This document shows positions 1 to 5,200 of a stretch of 5,339 nucleotides of DNA, piece after piece. A program made the position numbers and the translations under genes. The stretch spans positions 1 to 5,339 of the forward strand of contig CAJMRL010000048.1 in the NCBI GenBank assembly GCA_905215805.1. Reading direction: 5' to 3'. The number at the start of each line of letters is the position of its first letter. Within the stretch, counting starts at the first letter, position 1. The notes below the pieces were generated by a model. It made no database searches. It had not been told where the DNA came from and was given only the letters and a program-made list of their open reading frames with translations. The DNA comes from an uncultured bacterium. Its GTDB lineage: Bacteria > Bacillota > Clostridia > UBA1381.

Positions 1-977
1 GTGTTCCGTTCATCAGCATTATCGAGTAAAGGCTCCTGCGGTGCTCCTTGAGATATGTCCGTCTCAGCATCCCGTATTTCCCTATCTTGTATTCCTCCTG
101 CGGAACCGTAAGCTCCGGTATCAGATAATCTCCCGCTGTTCTGTATGCTATCTCTGCCATAGTTATCCGTCCTTTCGGTTTTATTATTATCTCTATTATA
201 TACTCCGCTGCTGCGTTCGTCAAATTTCTCACGCCTCTGTTCGGCTCGTATGGTCTCGGATATATTCCTCAATGCATGCTCCGATATGGAGCTCACTGCA
301 TTACCAAGAATACTTATGGTCTCCAGTGTATTAAAGTCACGTATAAATTCAAGATCCTCACGTTCCATAGCATCATCAGCATTAAGTCCCATACGACACA
401 TGACAATGTATCTTATTGAAGCTTCGGCAGTCTGCCTAAACCTGTAGTCAAGATTTACACTATCCAAGCCATTAAGCAGACTGTTATTCTTCACAAATCC
501 AAGCTCATGCAGATAATCAGCTTTATTGTCCTCGACCGCATTATGTACTGCATCATGTATCGCTTCATACATACTGCTGTCCGCATTTATATCGCCGAAT
601 GTGTTCGTGAGCGTCTCCTTTATTGGAATATCATATTTTTCATCATACTGCCACAGCCGCAGCTCACGGTTATATCTATCTCTTGTATCAGACACATCAA
701 AAACATATTCCAACCCATAATGACCGCCGGTCTCACGCAGCAGCGCTATACCCTTTGAGCCTTTGTTTATCCATCGGTGCATCCGCTTGTTCCACACTTC
801 CATGCCCGCACACGCCATGGCATCGGGGCGCTGTGCATAAATGAGCACCTGATCCTCGAATGGATATTTGTATTGCCATGCTGCTGTACGCAGAAACGCC
901 GTCCAGTTGTCCGGCTCAGACAAAGACTTCTGTGTCTCCTGCATCAGCTCAAATATCCTCTGCATTTTCGCCGCCAA
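1..977 (-). CDS. N-terminal part of a very large ArdC-like / methylase-helicase family mobile-element protein (runs off the window)
   Basis: The frame is open for 325 codons to the window edge, so the gene is cut at its 3' end by the window, not visibly broken. I chose the TTG at 977 because GGAGG (990-986) lies 8 nt upstream; the GTG at 986 overlaps that site and the ATG at 965 is 20 nt away. Residues 24-85 (NWTAFLRTAAWQYKYPFEDQ, then LIYAQRP and, later, VWNKRMHRWINKGSKGIALL) resemble the ArdC-type ssDNA-binding N-terminal module, with its conserved W, the Q-R-P and the K-G-x-K-G-I signature. Residues 91-97 (YVFDVSD) and 211-225 (FIRDFNTLETISILG) match what I recall of the large Tn1549-like element proteins that continue into an adenine methyltransferase and an SNF2-type helicase. 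From about residue 245 the chain is polar, Gly/Asp/Arg-rich and probably disordered, a linker to domains beyond the window. Known for the family: very large size. Inferred: protection or processing of transferred DNA. It follows the 107-residue gene by 35 nt. Confidence 0.85.
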   Translation of the reverse strand, partial: MAAKMQRIFELMQETQKSLSEPDNWTAFLRTAAWQYKYPFEDQVLIYAQRPDAMACAGMEVWNKRMHRWINKGSKGIALLRETGGHYGLEYVFDVSDTRDRYNRELRLWQYDEKYDIPIKETLTNTFGDINADSSMYEAIHDAVHNAVEDNKADYLHELGFVKNNSLLNGLDSVNLDYRFRQTAEASIRYIVMCRMGLNADDAMEREDLEFIRDFNTLETISILGNAVSSISEHALRNISETIRAEQRREKFDERSSGVYNRDNNKTERTDNYGRDSIQNSGRLSDTGAYGSAGGIQDREIRDAETDISQGAPQEPLLDNADERN

Positions 978-1012
978 GCCCTTCACCTCCCGCTCTGTTA
1001 CTCACGTTCTCA

Positions 1013-1336
1013 TTATCTCGCCTGCTCGGCTCTCTGCGCTTTCAGGCGTTCATAATGGCTGTCTGTCACATCTACTGTTGTTGATGCGACCATTGCCAGT
1101 ATACCGATAAGCTCGCTTGCGTCGCTCGGGAACAGCTGTATTATTGCATACTCAATCCCATCCTCGTCCGTACCGAGCTTTGCGTACCGCTCTATCGCCG
1201 CAAGCAGTTTTTCCGTGACCTTGCTCGTTTCGGGATCGTCCATTATACGTGTATATTCCTTTATCTCCTCTATCATATGGTCATACAAATCATTTGTAAA
1301 ATCAAGTTTTACCTTAGCTCCGTTTCCTATTTTCAT
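1013..1336 (-). CDS. Hypothetical protein, 107 residues, accessory-operon member
   Basis: I do not recognise a named family. The ATG at 1336 overlaps the stop of the preceding gene by 4 nt (ATGA), the typical sign of translational coupling, and AGGAG lies about 9 nt upstream inside that gene's last codons. The protein is acidic in its first two thirds and predicted mostly helical. It has a hydrophobic stretch around residues 74-88 (SELIGILAMVASTTV), which looks like a buried helix, not a membrane span, and a charged C-terminus (HYERLKAQRAEQAR). There is no signal peptide, cysteine cluster or recognisable catalytic motif. The gene lies directly before the large ArdC-like gene and shares its strand and spacing style, so co-expression is likely. 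The reading frame is supported by the overlap and ribosome binding site; the function is unknown. Confidence 0.8.
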   Translation of the reverse strand: MKIGNGAKVKLDFTNDLYDHMIEEIKEYTRIMDDPETSKVTEKLLAAIERYAKLGTDEDGIEYAIIQLFPSDASELIGILAMVASTTVDVTDSHYERLKAQRAEQAR

Positions 1337-1734
1337 AACTCGAAACTCCTTTCTTTCCTTCTGTTCCTCATTCTGCGATGCTCCTGCATTTTACTCACAT
1401 CATGCTGTGCCTCAGATAAAGTGTAGTACCGACCTTCACTGATATTTTTAAAAAATCTATCTCTGTCCCGGCTATCCATTCTGTTTATCGAATAGCACAG
1501 CTTATTCACTGTACCAAGTGAGTCTGTCTTTCTATCCACAAGCTCTAACAGCTGCTCTCCATGATAATTATCGGGATACAGATGAACTCTGAGCGTCCTC
1601 GAATTATCAAGCAGTATCATATCCTGCGGCGTCAGCACACCAATACTCTGTAATCGTTCATGCAGCTTCATGGGCGGCTCTGACAGGTCTGTCACGACCT
1701 TATTTTGCAGAAATTCTACCCTTGCAGTTATCAT
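1333..1734 (-). CDS. Hypothetical protein, 133 residues, possibly related to ArdA-type modules
   Basis: The ATG at 1734 follows the preceding stop by 8 nt, with an AGGCGG site 5-6 nt upstream. The N-terminus (MITARVEFLQN) looks like a beta strand; then comes PPMKLHERLQSIGVLTPQDM, followed by a short strand region, SLGTVNKLCYSINRMDSRDR (about residues 73-92) and a very basic tail (HRRMRNRRKERSFEL). The arrangement of PP-x-KL-x-ERL-x-x-IG near the start and a helix of the type LGTVN-x-L-x-x-x-I-x-x-(M/L)D later recalls the modules of ArdA-like anti-restriction proteins in Firmicutes elements, and such genes are often found in this position. That link is my recollection of pattern, not a match I can prove; ArdA proteins are usually longer (about 165 residues or more) and strongly acidic, which this tail is not. 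It overlaps the following gene by 4 nt, so the two are probably translationally coupled. Confidence 0.8.
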   Translation of the reverse strand: MITARVEFLQNKVVTDLSEPPMKLHERLQSIGVLTPQDMILLDNSRTLRVHLYPDNYHGEQLLELVDRKTDSLGTVNKLCYSINRMDSRDRDRFFKNISEGRYYTLSEAQHDVSKMQEHRRMRNRRKERSFEL

Positions 1735-1742
1735 TGTTCCGC

Positions 1743-2189
1743 CTACCTCTCCATATCCTTATGCTTCGGCTCTATCCCGATTGCCTTCTTTAAGCCGTCC
1801 ATAGTCTTTTTGGTACAGCCTTCAAAATCTGCTTTACGGTTTATGAAGCTCTCCAGATTGCCGCGAAACTCCGGTGCTCCTGCGTCTATGAGATAACATC
1901 TGCCATTCTCCGAAAGACGGTCAAAGAAGTCTCTCGGCTGCTTTGACTGTGCCGCTTCCTTTATGTTCTCCTCTGAATTGCCGTTACGTTCGTTTATCTC
2001 TGCAAACTGGCGTATATGATATGTCTCTCCGTACATTCTTCCGACTTGTGTCAGCGTAAAGTGATAATCATCTATGTATTTGCACTTGCCGAGCAATGTC
2101 CCGCCGTTATTGAGATTTATCTTTATACATCCTCCGTCGGGGATCCGAAACAGCTCTTTATATCGGCTGTCTATGAAACGTATATCCAT
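1743..2189 (-). CDS. Hypothetical protein, 148 residues, with an IDSxYxxLFxIPDGG N-terminal module of Clostridia mobile elements
   Basis: The ATG at 2189 begins 3 nt after the previous stop, and its AGGAG site is formed by the last codons of that gene, so the two are co-translated. Residues 1-65 form a recognisable module: FIDSRYKELFRIPDGG at 5-20, CKYIDDYHFTL at 36-46 and YHIRQFAEINER at 57-68. I recall this pattern as the start of many uncharacterised proteins in Tn1549-like and other Clostridia elements, often fused to variable C-terminal parts, but I cannot name a domain. The sequence looks like a small all-beta fold (IPDGGCIKI, then GKCKYID, then YHF). Residues 80-148 contain FFDRLSENGRCYLIDAG and end in a lysine-rich helical region. 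No membrane segment or signal peptide is visible. The context suggests an establishment or anti-defence role, but that is inference. Confidence 0.85.
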   Translation of the reverse strand: MDIRFIDSRYKELFRIPDGGCIKINLNNGGTLLGKCKYIDDYHFTLTQVGRMYGETYHIRQFAEINERNGNSEENIKEAAQSKQPRDFFDRLSENGRCYLIDAGAPEFRGNLESFINRKADFEGCTKKTMDGLKKAIGIEPKHKDMER

Positions 2190-2192
2190 CTT

Positions 2193-2399
2193 CTATCTCT
2201 CCTTGTCTATCTCAACTAAATTAACATATCCGCAGATACGGAAACCATACTTTTTCGCCACACTGCGCAGCCTATTCATAAGCTGCACACGGCGAAGTCT
2301 CAGCAGGTCCCTGTCAGCTCTTGTTATAGCCTCACCTGCTGTTCTGTCAGTGTATCCGCTTCCATTGTATCGCACCTCCGGATTTCTGTTTGATGCCAT
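2193..2399 (-). CDS. Small basic hypothetical protein, 68 residues
   Basis: Three in-frame starts exist: GTG 2408, ATG 2405 and ATG 2399. I prefer 2399 because GAGAGG (2413-2408) lies 8 nt from it but only 2 nt from ATG 2405 and overlaps GTG 2408. The start is therefore 5 nt after the preceding stop. The product is strongly basic, with an N-terminal NRNPEVRYNGSGYTDRTAGEAI segment (from about residue 4) and an arginine-rich helix (RADRDLLRLRRVQLMNRLRS), ending in a short hydrophobic strand (FRICGYVNLVEI). Short proteins starting with an N-P-E-x-Y-x-D-x-T-A motif recur in Clostridia conjugative elements; none has a function known to me. The charge and helix suggest nucleic-acid or protein binding, which is inference. 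Its last codons supply the ribosome binding site of the following 148-residue gene. Confidence 0.75.
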   Translation of the reverse strand: MASNRNPEVRYNGSGYTDRTAGEAITRADRDLLRLRRVQLMNRLRSVAKKYGFRICGYVNLVEIDKER

Positions 2400-2404
2400 T
2401 GACA

Positions 2405-2626
2405 TCACCTCTCATACGCTCTCTCCTCCCTTATACGCTTTTTAAAATCCTTAACCGCACTGTTTTTATCAGCAAAATAATGACCAAAATGATAGTCGCT
2501 GCCGTGCTTGCATTTCCATGTTACATACGGTTCCGGCGCTCTCGGATTGTGTCCGAGAACTACCTCCGTACTTCCTACTCTCTGACGGTCAAGGATCTCA
2601 TATCCTGCATTTATCTCTTTTGTCAT
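2405..2626 (-). CDS. Small hypothetical protein, 73 residues, first gene after the mid-operon terminator
   Basis: I choose the ATG at 2626, which has GGAG (2636-2633) 6 nt upstream. A TTG at 2638 also opens the frame, but it overlaps that site and lies against the terminator T-tract. The protein reads as alternating strands: YEILDRQRVGSTEVVLGHN (residues 9-27), then PYVTWKCKHGSDYHFGHYF (33-51), and a lysine/arginine-rich C-terminal helix. The pattern VLG-x-N-P-x-AP-x-x-(Y/F)VTW-x-C, followed by Y-x-x-GHY, is one I associate with small orphan proteins of Firmicutes mobile elements; I cannot give a verified family name or function. One cysteine and three histidines (at about 25, 41, 46 and 49) are too loosely spaced to claim a metal site. 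Unusually, the gene starts only 14 nt after the terminator T-run, so its expression depends on read-through or on an undetected promoter. Confidence 0.78.
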   Translation of the reverse strand: MTKEINAGYEILDRQRVGSTEVVLGHNPRAPEPYVTWKCKHGSDYHFGHYFADKNSAVKDFKKRIREERAYER

Positions 2627-2639
2627 AATGAACTCCAAT

Positions 2640-2670
2640 AAAAAACCCGATGTTCATTAAGAAACATCGG
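2640..2670 (-). terminator. Intrinsic terminator between the maintenance and accessory genes
   Basis: On the minus strand, CCGATGTT (2670-2663) pairs perfectly with AACATCGG (2654-2647) around an 8-nt loop, followed by G and a run of six T (2645-2640). The TAA stop of the 49-residue DUF3789 gene lies in the loop. The ribosome binding site of the next gene starts 4 nt after the T-run, leaving no room for a promoter between them. Confidence 0.85.
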
Positions 2671-2806
2671 TTCCATCATCAATATTTTCTTCACGGAGCT
2701 TATCAAGCTCCATTTCTCTGTCTGTCCTGCCCGCCATAACCAAACAGCAGGTCATACCTACTCCGAACAACGCTCCCACTCCGAATGCTATAACGACTTC
2801 TAACAC
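2657..2806 (-). CDS. DUF3789-family small membrane protein, 49 residues, GTG start
   Basis: This gene is too short for common length cut-offs. It starts with GTG at 2806, preceded by AGGAGGTG, which overlaps the parB stop codon; the AGGAGG core is 8 nt from the start. The ATG alternatives inside the frame are much further away and lack ribosome binding sites. Residues 2-25 form one hydrophobic segment (LEVVIAFGVGALFGVGMTCC, continuing LVMA) with glycine repeats at 4-residue spacing of the kind that lets helices pack in membranes. It ends in a C-C pair and is followed by a charged tail (GRTDREMELDKLREENID). This hydrophobic N-terminus with a GxxxG-like pattern, a Cys near the membrane edge and a short acidic/basic tail is the signature of DUF3789 proteins, which are common next to replication/partition genes of Clostridia elements. 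The function is unknown; membrane attachment is inferred. Confidence 0.82.
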   Translation of the reverse strand: MLEVVIAFGVGALFGVGMTCCLVMAGRTDREMELDKLREENIDDGTDVS

Positions 2807-2818
2807 TATTTGCACCTC

Positions 2819-3763
2819 CTATCTCTCCGGCTCATGCCGCTTTCTTGTTTTTGCCCAGTTAGCGATAAGCTCCATTATCGTATCCTCGATCTGTTTCGGT
2901 GTGAATTCTTCGGGGAAATACTGTCTCAGCTTATCTTCTTTGAGTGTTATCCGTATCTTTTCGGGCTTCTGCTCACGGATGACCTTATCGATCAATTTTG
3001 CGCTCAGCAATCCATCATCCGAGATCCTGCGTATCTTTGCAGACTGCTCAATAGACGGCGTGATCTCATTTCTCTCAATGGATTTTAAAACATCCGACTG
3101 TGCCTTTGAACCCAGATACGACAGCTCCACAGCCGCATTTAACGGCAGTTTCTTTTCATCGACCATTTCAAGAAGTGGATCTATAAGTTCAGTCAAGCGG
3201 ATATATCTTGAAATTTGATTTTTACTTTCACCTACCTGTTCAGCTAAAATCTCTCTCGACTCTTTCCCGGAAAAATTACTCCCAAATTGGGCGGAATTTT
3301 CTTTGCTCGGTCTTCCCGCTTTTCGTTTCATCGCTTCAAGCTTAAGCCGATACGCATATGCTTTTTCACTCGGCAAGATATGCTCTCGCTGTAAGTTACT
3401 GTCCACAAGCAATATCGTTGCCGTATCATCATCAAGGTTTTTCACGATAACCGGCACATTCTTGATGCCTGCGATCTCACAAGCCTTTGCACGTCTGTGC
3501 CCTGACAATATCTCATAACCGCCGTCTTTATGCGGTCTTGCTATTATCGGTGACAGGACGCCGCTCTCCTTGATGCTCTCCACGAGTTCATCCATGCTCT
3601 CATCCATCAAAACCTTAAACGGCTGTTCTTCGAACGGCTTCAGCTGTGATACAGGCAGCTTCTGTACCCGTTCATTCTTAGGATGCTCCCAATACTTGTA
3701 TTGATACGCTTTTGCTCCTCTGTGCTGCTTTTTCTTGTTGTTTGTATTATTCTGTGTTCCCAT
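2819..3763 (-). CDS. parB: ParB/RepB/Spo0J family partition protein
   Basis: The 314-residue length is normal for the family. The ATG at 3763 has an AAGGAGG site 7 nt upstream and lies 15 nt after the preceding replication gene. Domains in order: a basic N-terminal tail (1-35) with Asn/Lys/Gln-rich start; the ParB nucleotide-binding domain at about 35-130, with QLKPFEEQPFK, then ESMDELVESIKESGVLSPII, the SGHRRAKA box (87-94, the GxxR motif that contacts CTP in characterised ParB proteins) and the SNLQREHI motif (122-129); a helix-turn-helix at about 170-190 (EILAEQVGESKNQISRYIRL); and a C-terminal region (267-314) with the K-L-x-x-YFPEEFTPKQ-x-x-D pattern of ParB proteins in Tn1549-like elements. 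Its established role is to bind parS-like sites, spread as a CTP-dependent clamp and work with a ParA ATPase. No ParA lies in this window. It could serve as a regulator of the element as well as a partition factor. Confidence 0.95.
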   Translation of the reverse strand: MGTQNNTNNKKKQHRGAKAYQYKYWEHPKNERVQKLPVSQLKPFEEQPFKVLMDESMDELVESIKESGVLSPIIARPHKDGGYEILSGHRRAKACEIAGIKNVPVIVKNLDDDTATILLVDSNLQREHILPSEKAYAYRLKLEAMKRKAGRPSKENSAQFGSNFSGKESREILAEQVGESKNQISRYIRLTELIDPLLEMVDEKKLPLNAAVELSYLGSKAQSDVLKSIERNEITPSIEQSAKIRRISDDGLLSAKLIDKVIREQKPEKIRITLKEDKLRQYFPEEFTPKQIEDTIMELIANWAKTRKRHEPER

Positions 3764-3778
3764 AGCTCACCCTCCTTT

Positions 3779-4663
3779 CTACCTGCACATATCATATGCC
3801 ACAGCATTGCTCATTTGTGCCGCTGACGTTGACGGTGTGTTAAACAGTGAGGTTATGAGATACGACTTCATGTTGTGTATCTTTCCGGTATGTTTCTCGA
3901 AGTTAAGCAGGAACGCGTCTATTATGCCGTGATCCACCTCCTTAAAGCGTTCCTGAACAAGAATACCCGGATACACTTCGCCCTCTATCATGTAAACCTC
4001 TCTGTCCACAGTCAGTACCTCAGCCATTATATTAACTATGTTTTTGACAACGCCTCTGTCATGATACAGACACAGATACTCAAAATCTATCTTCTCTTTC
4101 ACGAGTTCCTTGTTCTCGTTATATCTATCCATCAATCTTTTAGCATCAAGTTTGCTGAACCTTTCCCTGTTGTCCGCATTATTGATAGATGGATATTTAC
4201 TTACCTCAGTATTTAATTCTTTAGTATTTGATATATTAGTATTTAATTGCGTTGTCCCATCCGATACGGGCTCATCCAATACCGGAATTTCCGACATAGG
4301 CTCATCCGATACAGAAGAGTCGAAAGCAGGTGTCTGTGACGTATGCTCAACATTATTCTCCGGCACCTCAATAGGTCTTTCATGGATGATATACTCAGCT
4401 TCCTTGAGCTGTCCTTTCTCATTACGCTTTCTGTGACGCTCAAGATAGCCAAGAGCTTCAAGCTCACGTATCACTGTGCGTATAGCATCCACACCCTCCA
4501 AACTGATCCTCGCAAGACCTTTAAGCGTATAATCCCAATCCTCCGGCAGACTGAGCATAAGCGATAACAATCCCTTTGCACGAAGGGACATATTATTATT
4601 ACGTAGATGATGATTGCTCATCACGGTAAAGTCCCTTGTTTTCTCGACTCTGAACACTGCCAT
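3779..4663 (-). CDS. Helix-turn-helix DUF6017-type replication-associated protein
   Basis: The 294-residue protein is first in the element operon. ATG 4663 has GAGGAGAG 9 nt upstream. Residues 1-95 (starting MAVFRVEKTRDFTVMSNHHL, with KGLLSLMLSLPEDWDYTLKG at 30-49 and GVDAIRTVIRELEALGYL at 57-74) form the winged helix-turn-helix that is almost invariant in this family. Residues 96-160 are a polar linker of degenerate 5-residue repeats (DEPMS, EIPVL, DEPVS) followed by TTQLNTNISNTKELNTEVSK. Residues 170-294 are the DUF6017 region (IDFEYLCLYHDRGVVKNIVN, later HTGKIHNMKSYLITSLFNTP). Family knowledge: these proteins accompany ParB in Clostridia integrative elements and resemble replication initiators in layout; biochemical proof is lacking to my knowledge. 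I infer that it binds DNA at an origin or regulates the operon. All expected parts are present and intact. The stop is 15 nt before parB. Confidence 0.92.
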   Translation of the reverse strand: MAVFRVEKTRDFTVMSNHHLRNNNMSLRAKGLLSLMLSLPEDWDYTLKGLARISLEGVDAIRTVIRELEALGYLERHRKRNEKGQLKEAEYIIHERPIEVPENNVEHTSQTPAFDSSVSDEPMSEIPVLDEPVSDGTTQLNTNISNTKELNTEVSKYPSINNADNRERFSKLDAKRLMDRYNENKELVKEKIDFEYLCLYHDRGVVKNIVNIMAEVLTVDREVYMIEGEVYPGILVQERFKEVDHGIIDAFLLNFEKHTGKIHNMKSYLITSLFNTPSTSAAQMSNAVAYDMCR

Positions 4664-4701
4664 AGTTAAATACTCTCCTCTCTTTTTTGAAAATTTGCAA
4701 T

Positions 4702-4741
4702 AAAAAAAGACCTAAACTTCGTTAAATGAAATTTAGGTCTT
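4702..4741 (-). terminator. Strong terminator hairpin in the replication-gene leader (probable attenuator)
   Basis: On the minus strand, AAGACCTAAA (4741-4732) pairs with TTTAGGTCTT (4716-4707). Three further pairs, TTC with GAA, form beyond a mismatch, and a T-run of seven follows. The T-run ends about 38 bp before ATG 4663, and that interval is filled mainly by the ribosome binding site. No good promoter fits between them, so transcripts for the replication gene must pass through this hairpin. It is either the end of an upstream short RNA or an attenuator. Confidence 0.85.
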
Positions 4742-4766
4742 GAAACGACACAACAGCTCTGCACTC

Positions 4767-4796
4767 TATATATTTTTTATTTATGAACACTGAAAA
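4767..4796 (-). promoter_or_regulatory. Candidate promoter P2 for the replication operon
   Basis: On the minus strand a TTTTCA (4796-4791) is followed after 18 bp by TATATA (4772-4767), within a very AT-rich stretch. A start near 4760 would give a leader of about 20 nt before the terminator hairpin at 4741. It is a partial match to the sigma-70/SigA consensus in an AT-rich area where chance matches are easy, so the confidence is limited. Its attraction is that something must transcribe the replication gene, and the tRNA terminator blocks transcription from upstream. Confidence 0.4.
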
Positions 4797-4830
4797 CCAT
4801 CGTTTTAGGTTTACACTCAGATGCAGGCAT

Positions 4831-4870
4831 ACGTATACGTTAACCATATTAAATTGTTCTTTTAAGTAAA
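4831..4870 (-). promoter_or_regulatory. Candidate promoter P1 with overlapping palindromic operator
   Basis: TTTACT (4870-4865), 16 bp, then TATGGT (4848-4843) gives four matches out of six in each box. The expected start point, near 4836, falls inside a perfect 10-bp palindrome ACGTATACGT (4840-4831). A palindrome over the start point is what a repressor site would look like, and the element's helix-turn-helix protein or ParB would be natural candidates. Both the promoter and the operator are inferred from sequence shape only. Confidence 0.35.
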
Positions 4871-4873
4871 GAA

Positions 4874-4904
4874 AAAGCTGATAAACCGCATGGTTATCAG
4901 CTTT
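4874..4904 (-). terminator. Terminator of the tRNA-Asn transcript
   Basis: On the minus strand, AAAGCTGATAACC (4904-4892) pairs with GGTTTATCAGCTTT (4887-4874) with one bulged base and a 4-nt loop, followed by the T-rich stretch CTTTTTCTTTACTT. The hairpin starts 1 nt after the tRNA CCA end, so it terminates the tRNA transcript and insulates the element genes from the tRNA promoter. Confidence 0.85.
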
Positions 4905-4905
4905 G

Positions 4906-4981
4906 TGGCTCCTCGAGTCCGGCTCGAACGGACGACCCTGCGGTTAACAGCCGCATGCTCTGCCAACTGAGCTATCGAGGA
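4906..4981 (-). tRNA. tRNA-Asn, anticodon GTT, with encoded CCA
   Basis: The 76-nt cloverleaf is complete. The acceptor stem TCCTCGA (4981-4975) pairs with TCGAGGA (4916-4910), followed by discriminator G (4909) and an encoded CCA (4908-4906). The D arm carries AGCTCAGTTGGCAGAGC. The anticodon stem TGCGG/CCGCA closes the loop CTGTTAA, with anticodon GTT at 4948-4946. The T arm contains the standard GTTCGAGCC region. It reads Asn codons AAC and AAU. The gene lies more than 270 nt downstream of the only good promoter, separated from it by two damaged copies of its own 5' end. Because its 3' end faces the element genes, it is the likely integration target of the element, but no second copy of the 3' end is in the window to prove it. 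Confidence 0.97.
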
Positions 4982-5049
4982 ATATGTGATCCACCTCAGT
5001 GAAGTTATTCGAGCTCTCTGAAATGGAATTTTGTTTTATGTTTTGTTTT

Positions 5050-5103
5050 CTTCCCGGTGCTTTTGTTGACGTTTGCCCTGCCAACTGAGCTATCGAGGAA
5101 TAT
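5050..5103 (-). pseudogene. Truncated tRNA-Asn fragment 1 (5' third) fused to a foreign flank
   Basis: Positions 5103-5078 repeat, base for base over 26 bp, the 5' end of the intact tRNA-Asn with its ATAT lead-in: acceptor 5' strand, D stem and D loop. The last D-stem strand reads GGGC instead of GAGC, which would still pair through a U-G wobble. After that the sequence departs from the tRNA and continues with GCAAACGTCAACAAAAGCAC and CGGGAAG, the same flank as in fragment 2. There is no anticodon arm, T arm or acceptor 3' strand, so it cannot make a tRNA. Confidence 0.85.
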
Positions 5104-5200
5104 ATTAACATTTTTGTTTGCATCTGCTATGCTCTCTTGGATAGCAGAAAATCGATTTCAAAATCTGTGAAACCGAAATTTTGATTTTAAGCTTTGATTT

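Noticed and set aside
41..1110. Several plus-strand reading frames of 64-97 codons
   Set aside because: They lie opposite the large ArdC-like gene, whose minus-strand frame is open throughout and has recognisable motifs. The plus frames are rich in Ser, Leu, Tyr and Cys and lack ribosome binding sites, as expected of shadow frames.
4243..4467. Minus-strand frame of 74 codons inside the replication gene
   Set aside because: It is an alternate frame over the repeat-rich linker. The main frame has conserved domains on both sides.
4777..4812. Seven-codon leader peptide (MVFSVHK) upstream of the attenuator
   Set aside because: It has no ribosome binding site and no run of a regulatory amino acid, so it is probably chance in an AT-rich leader.
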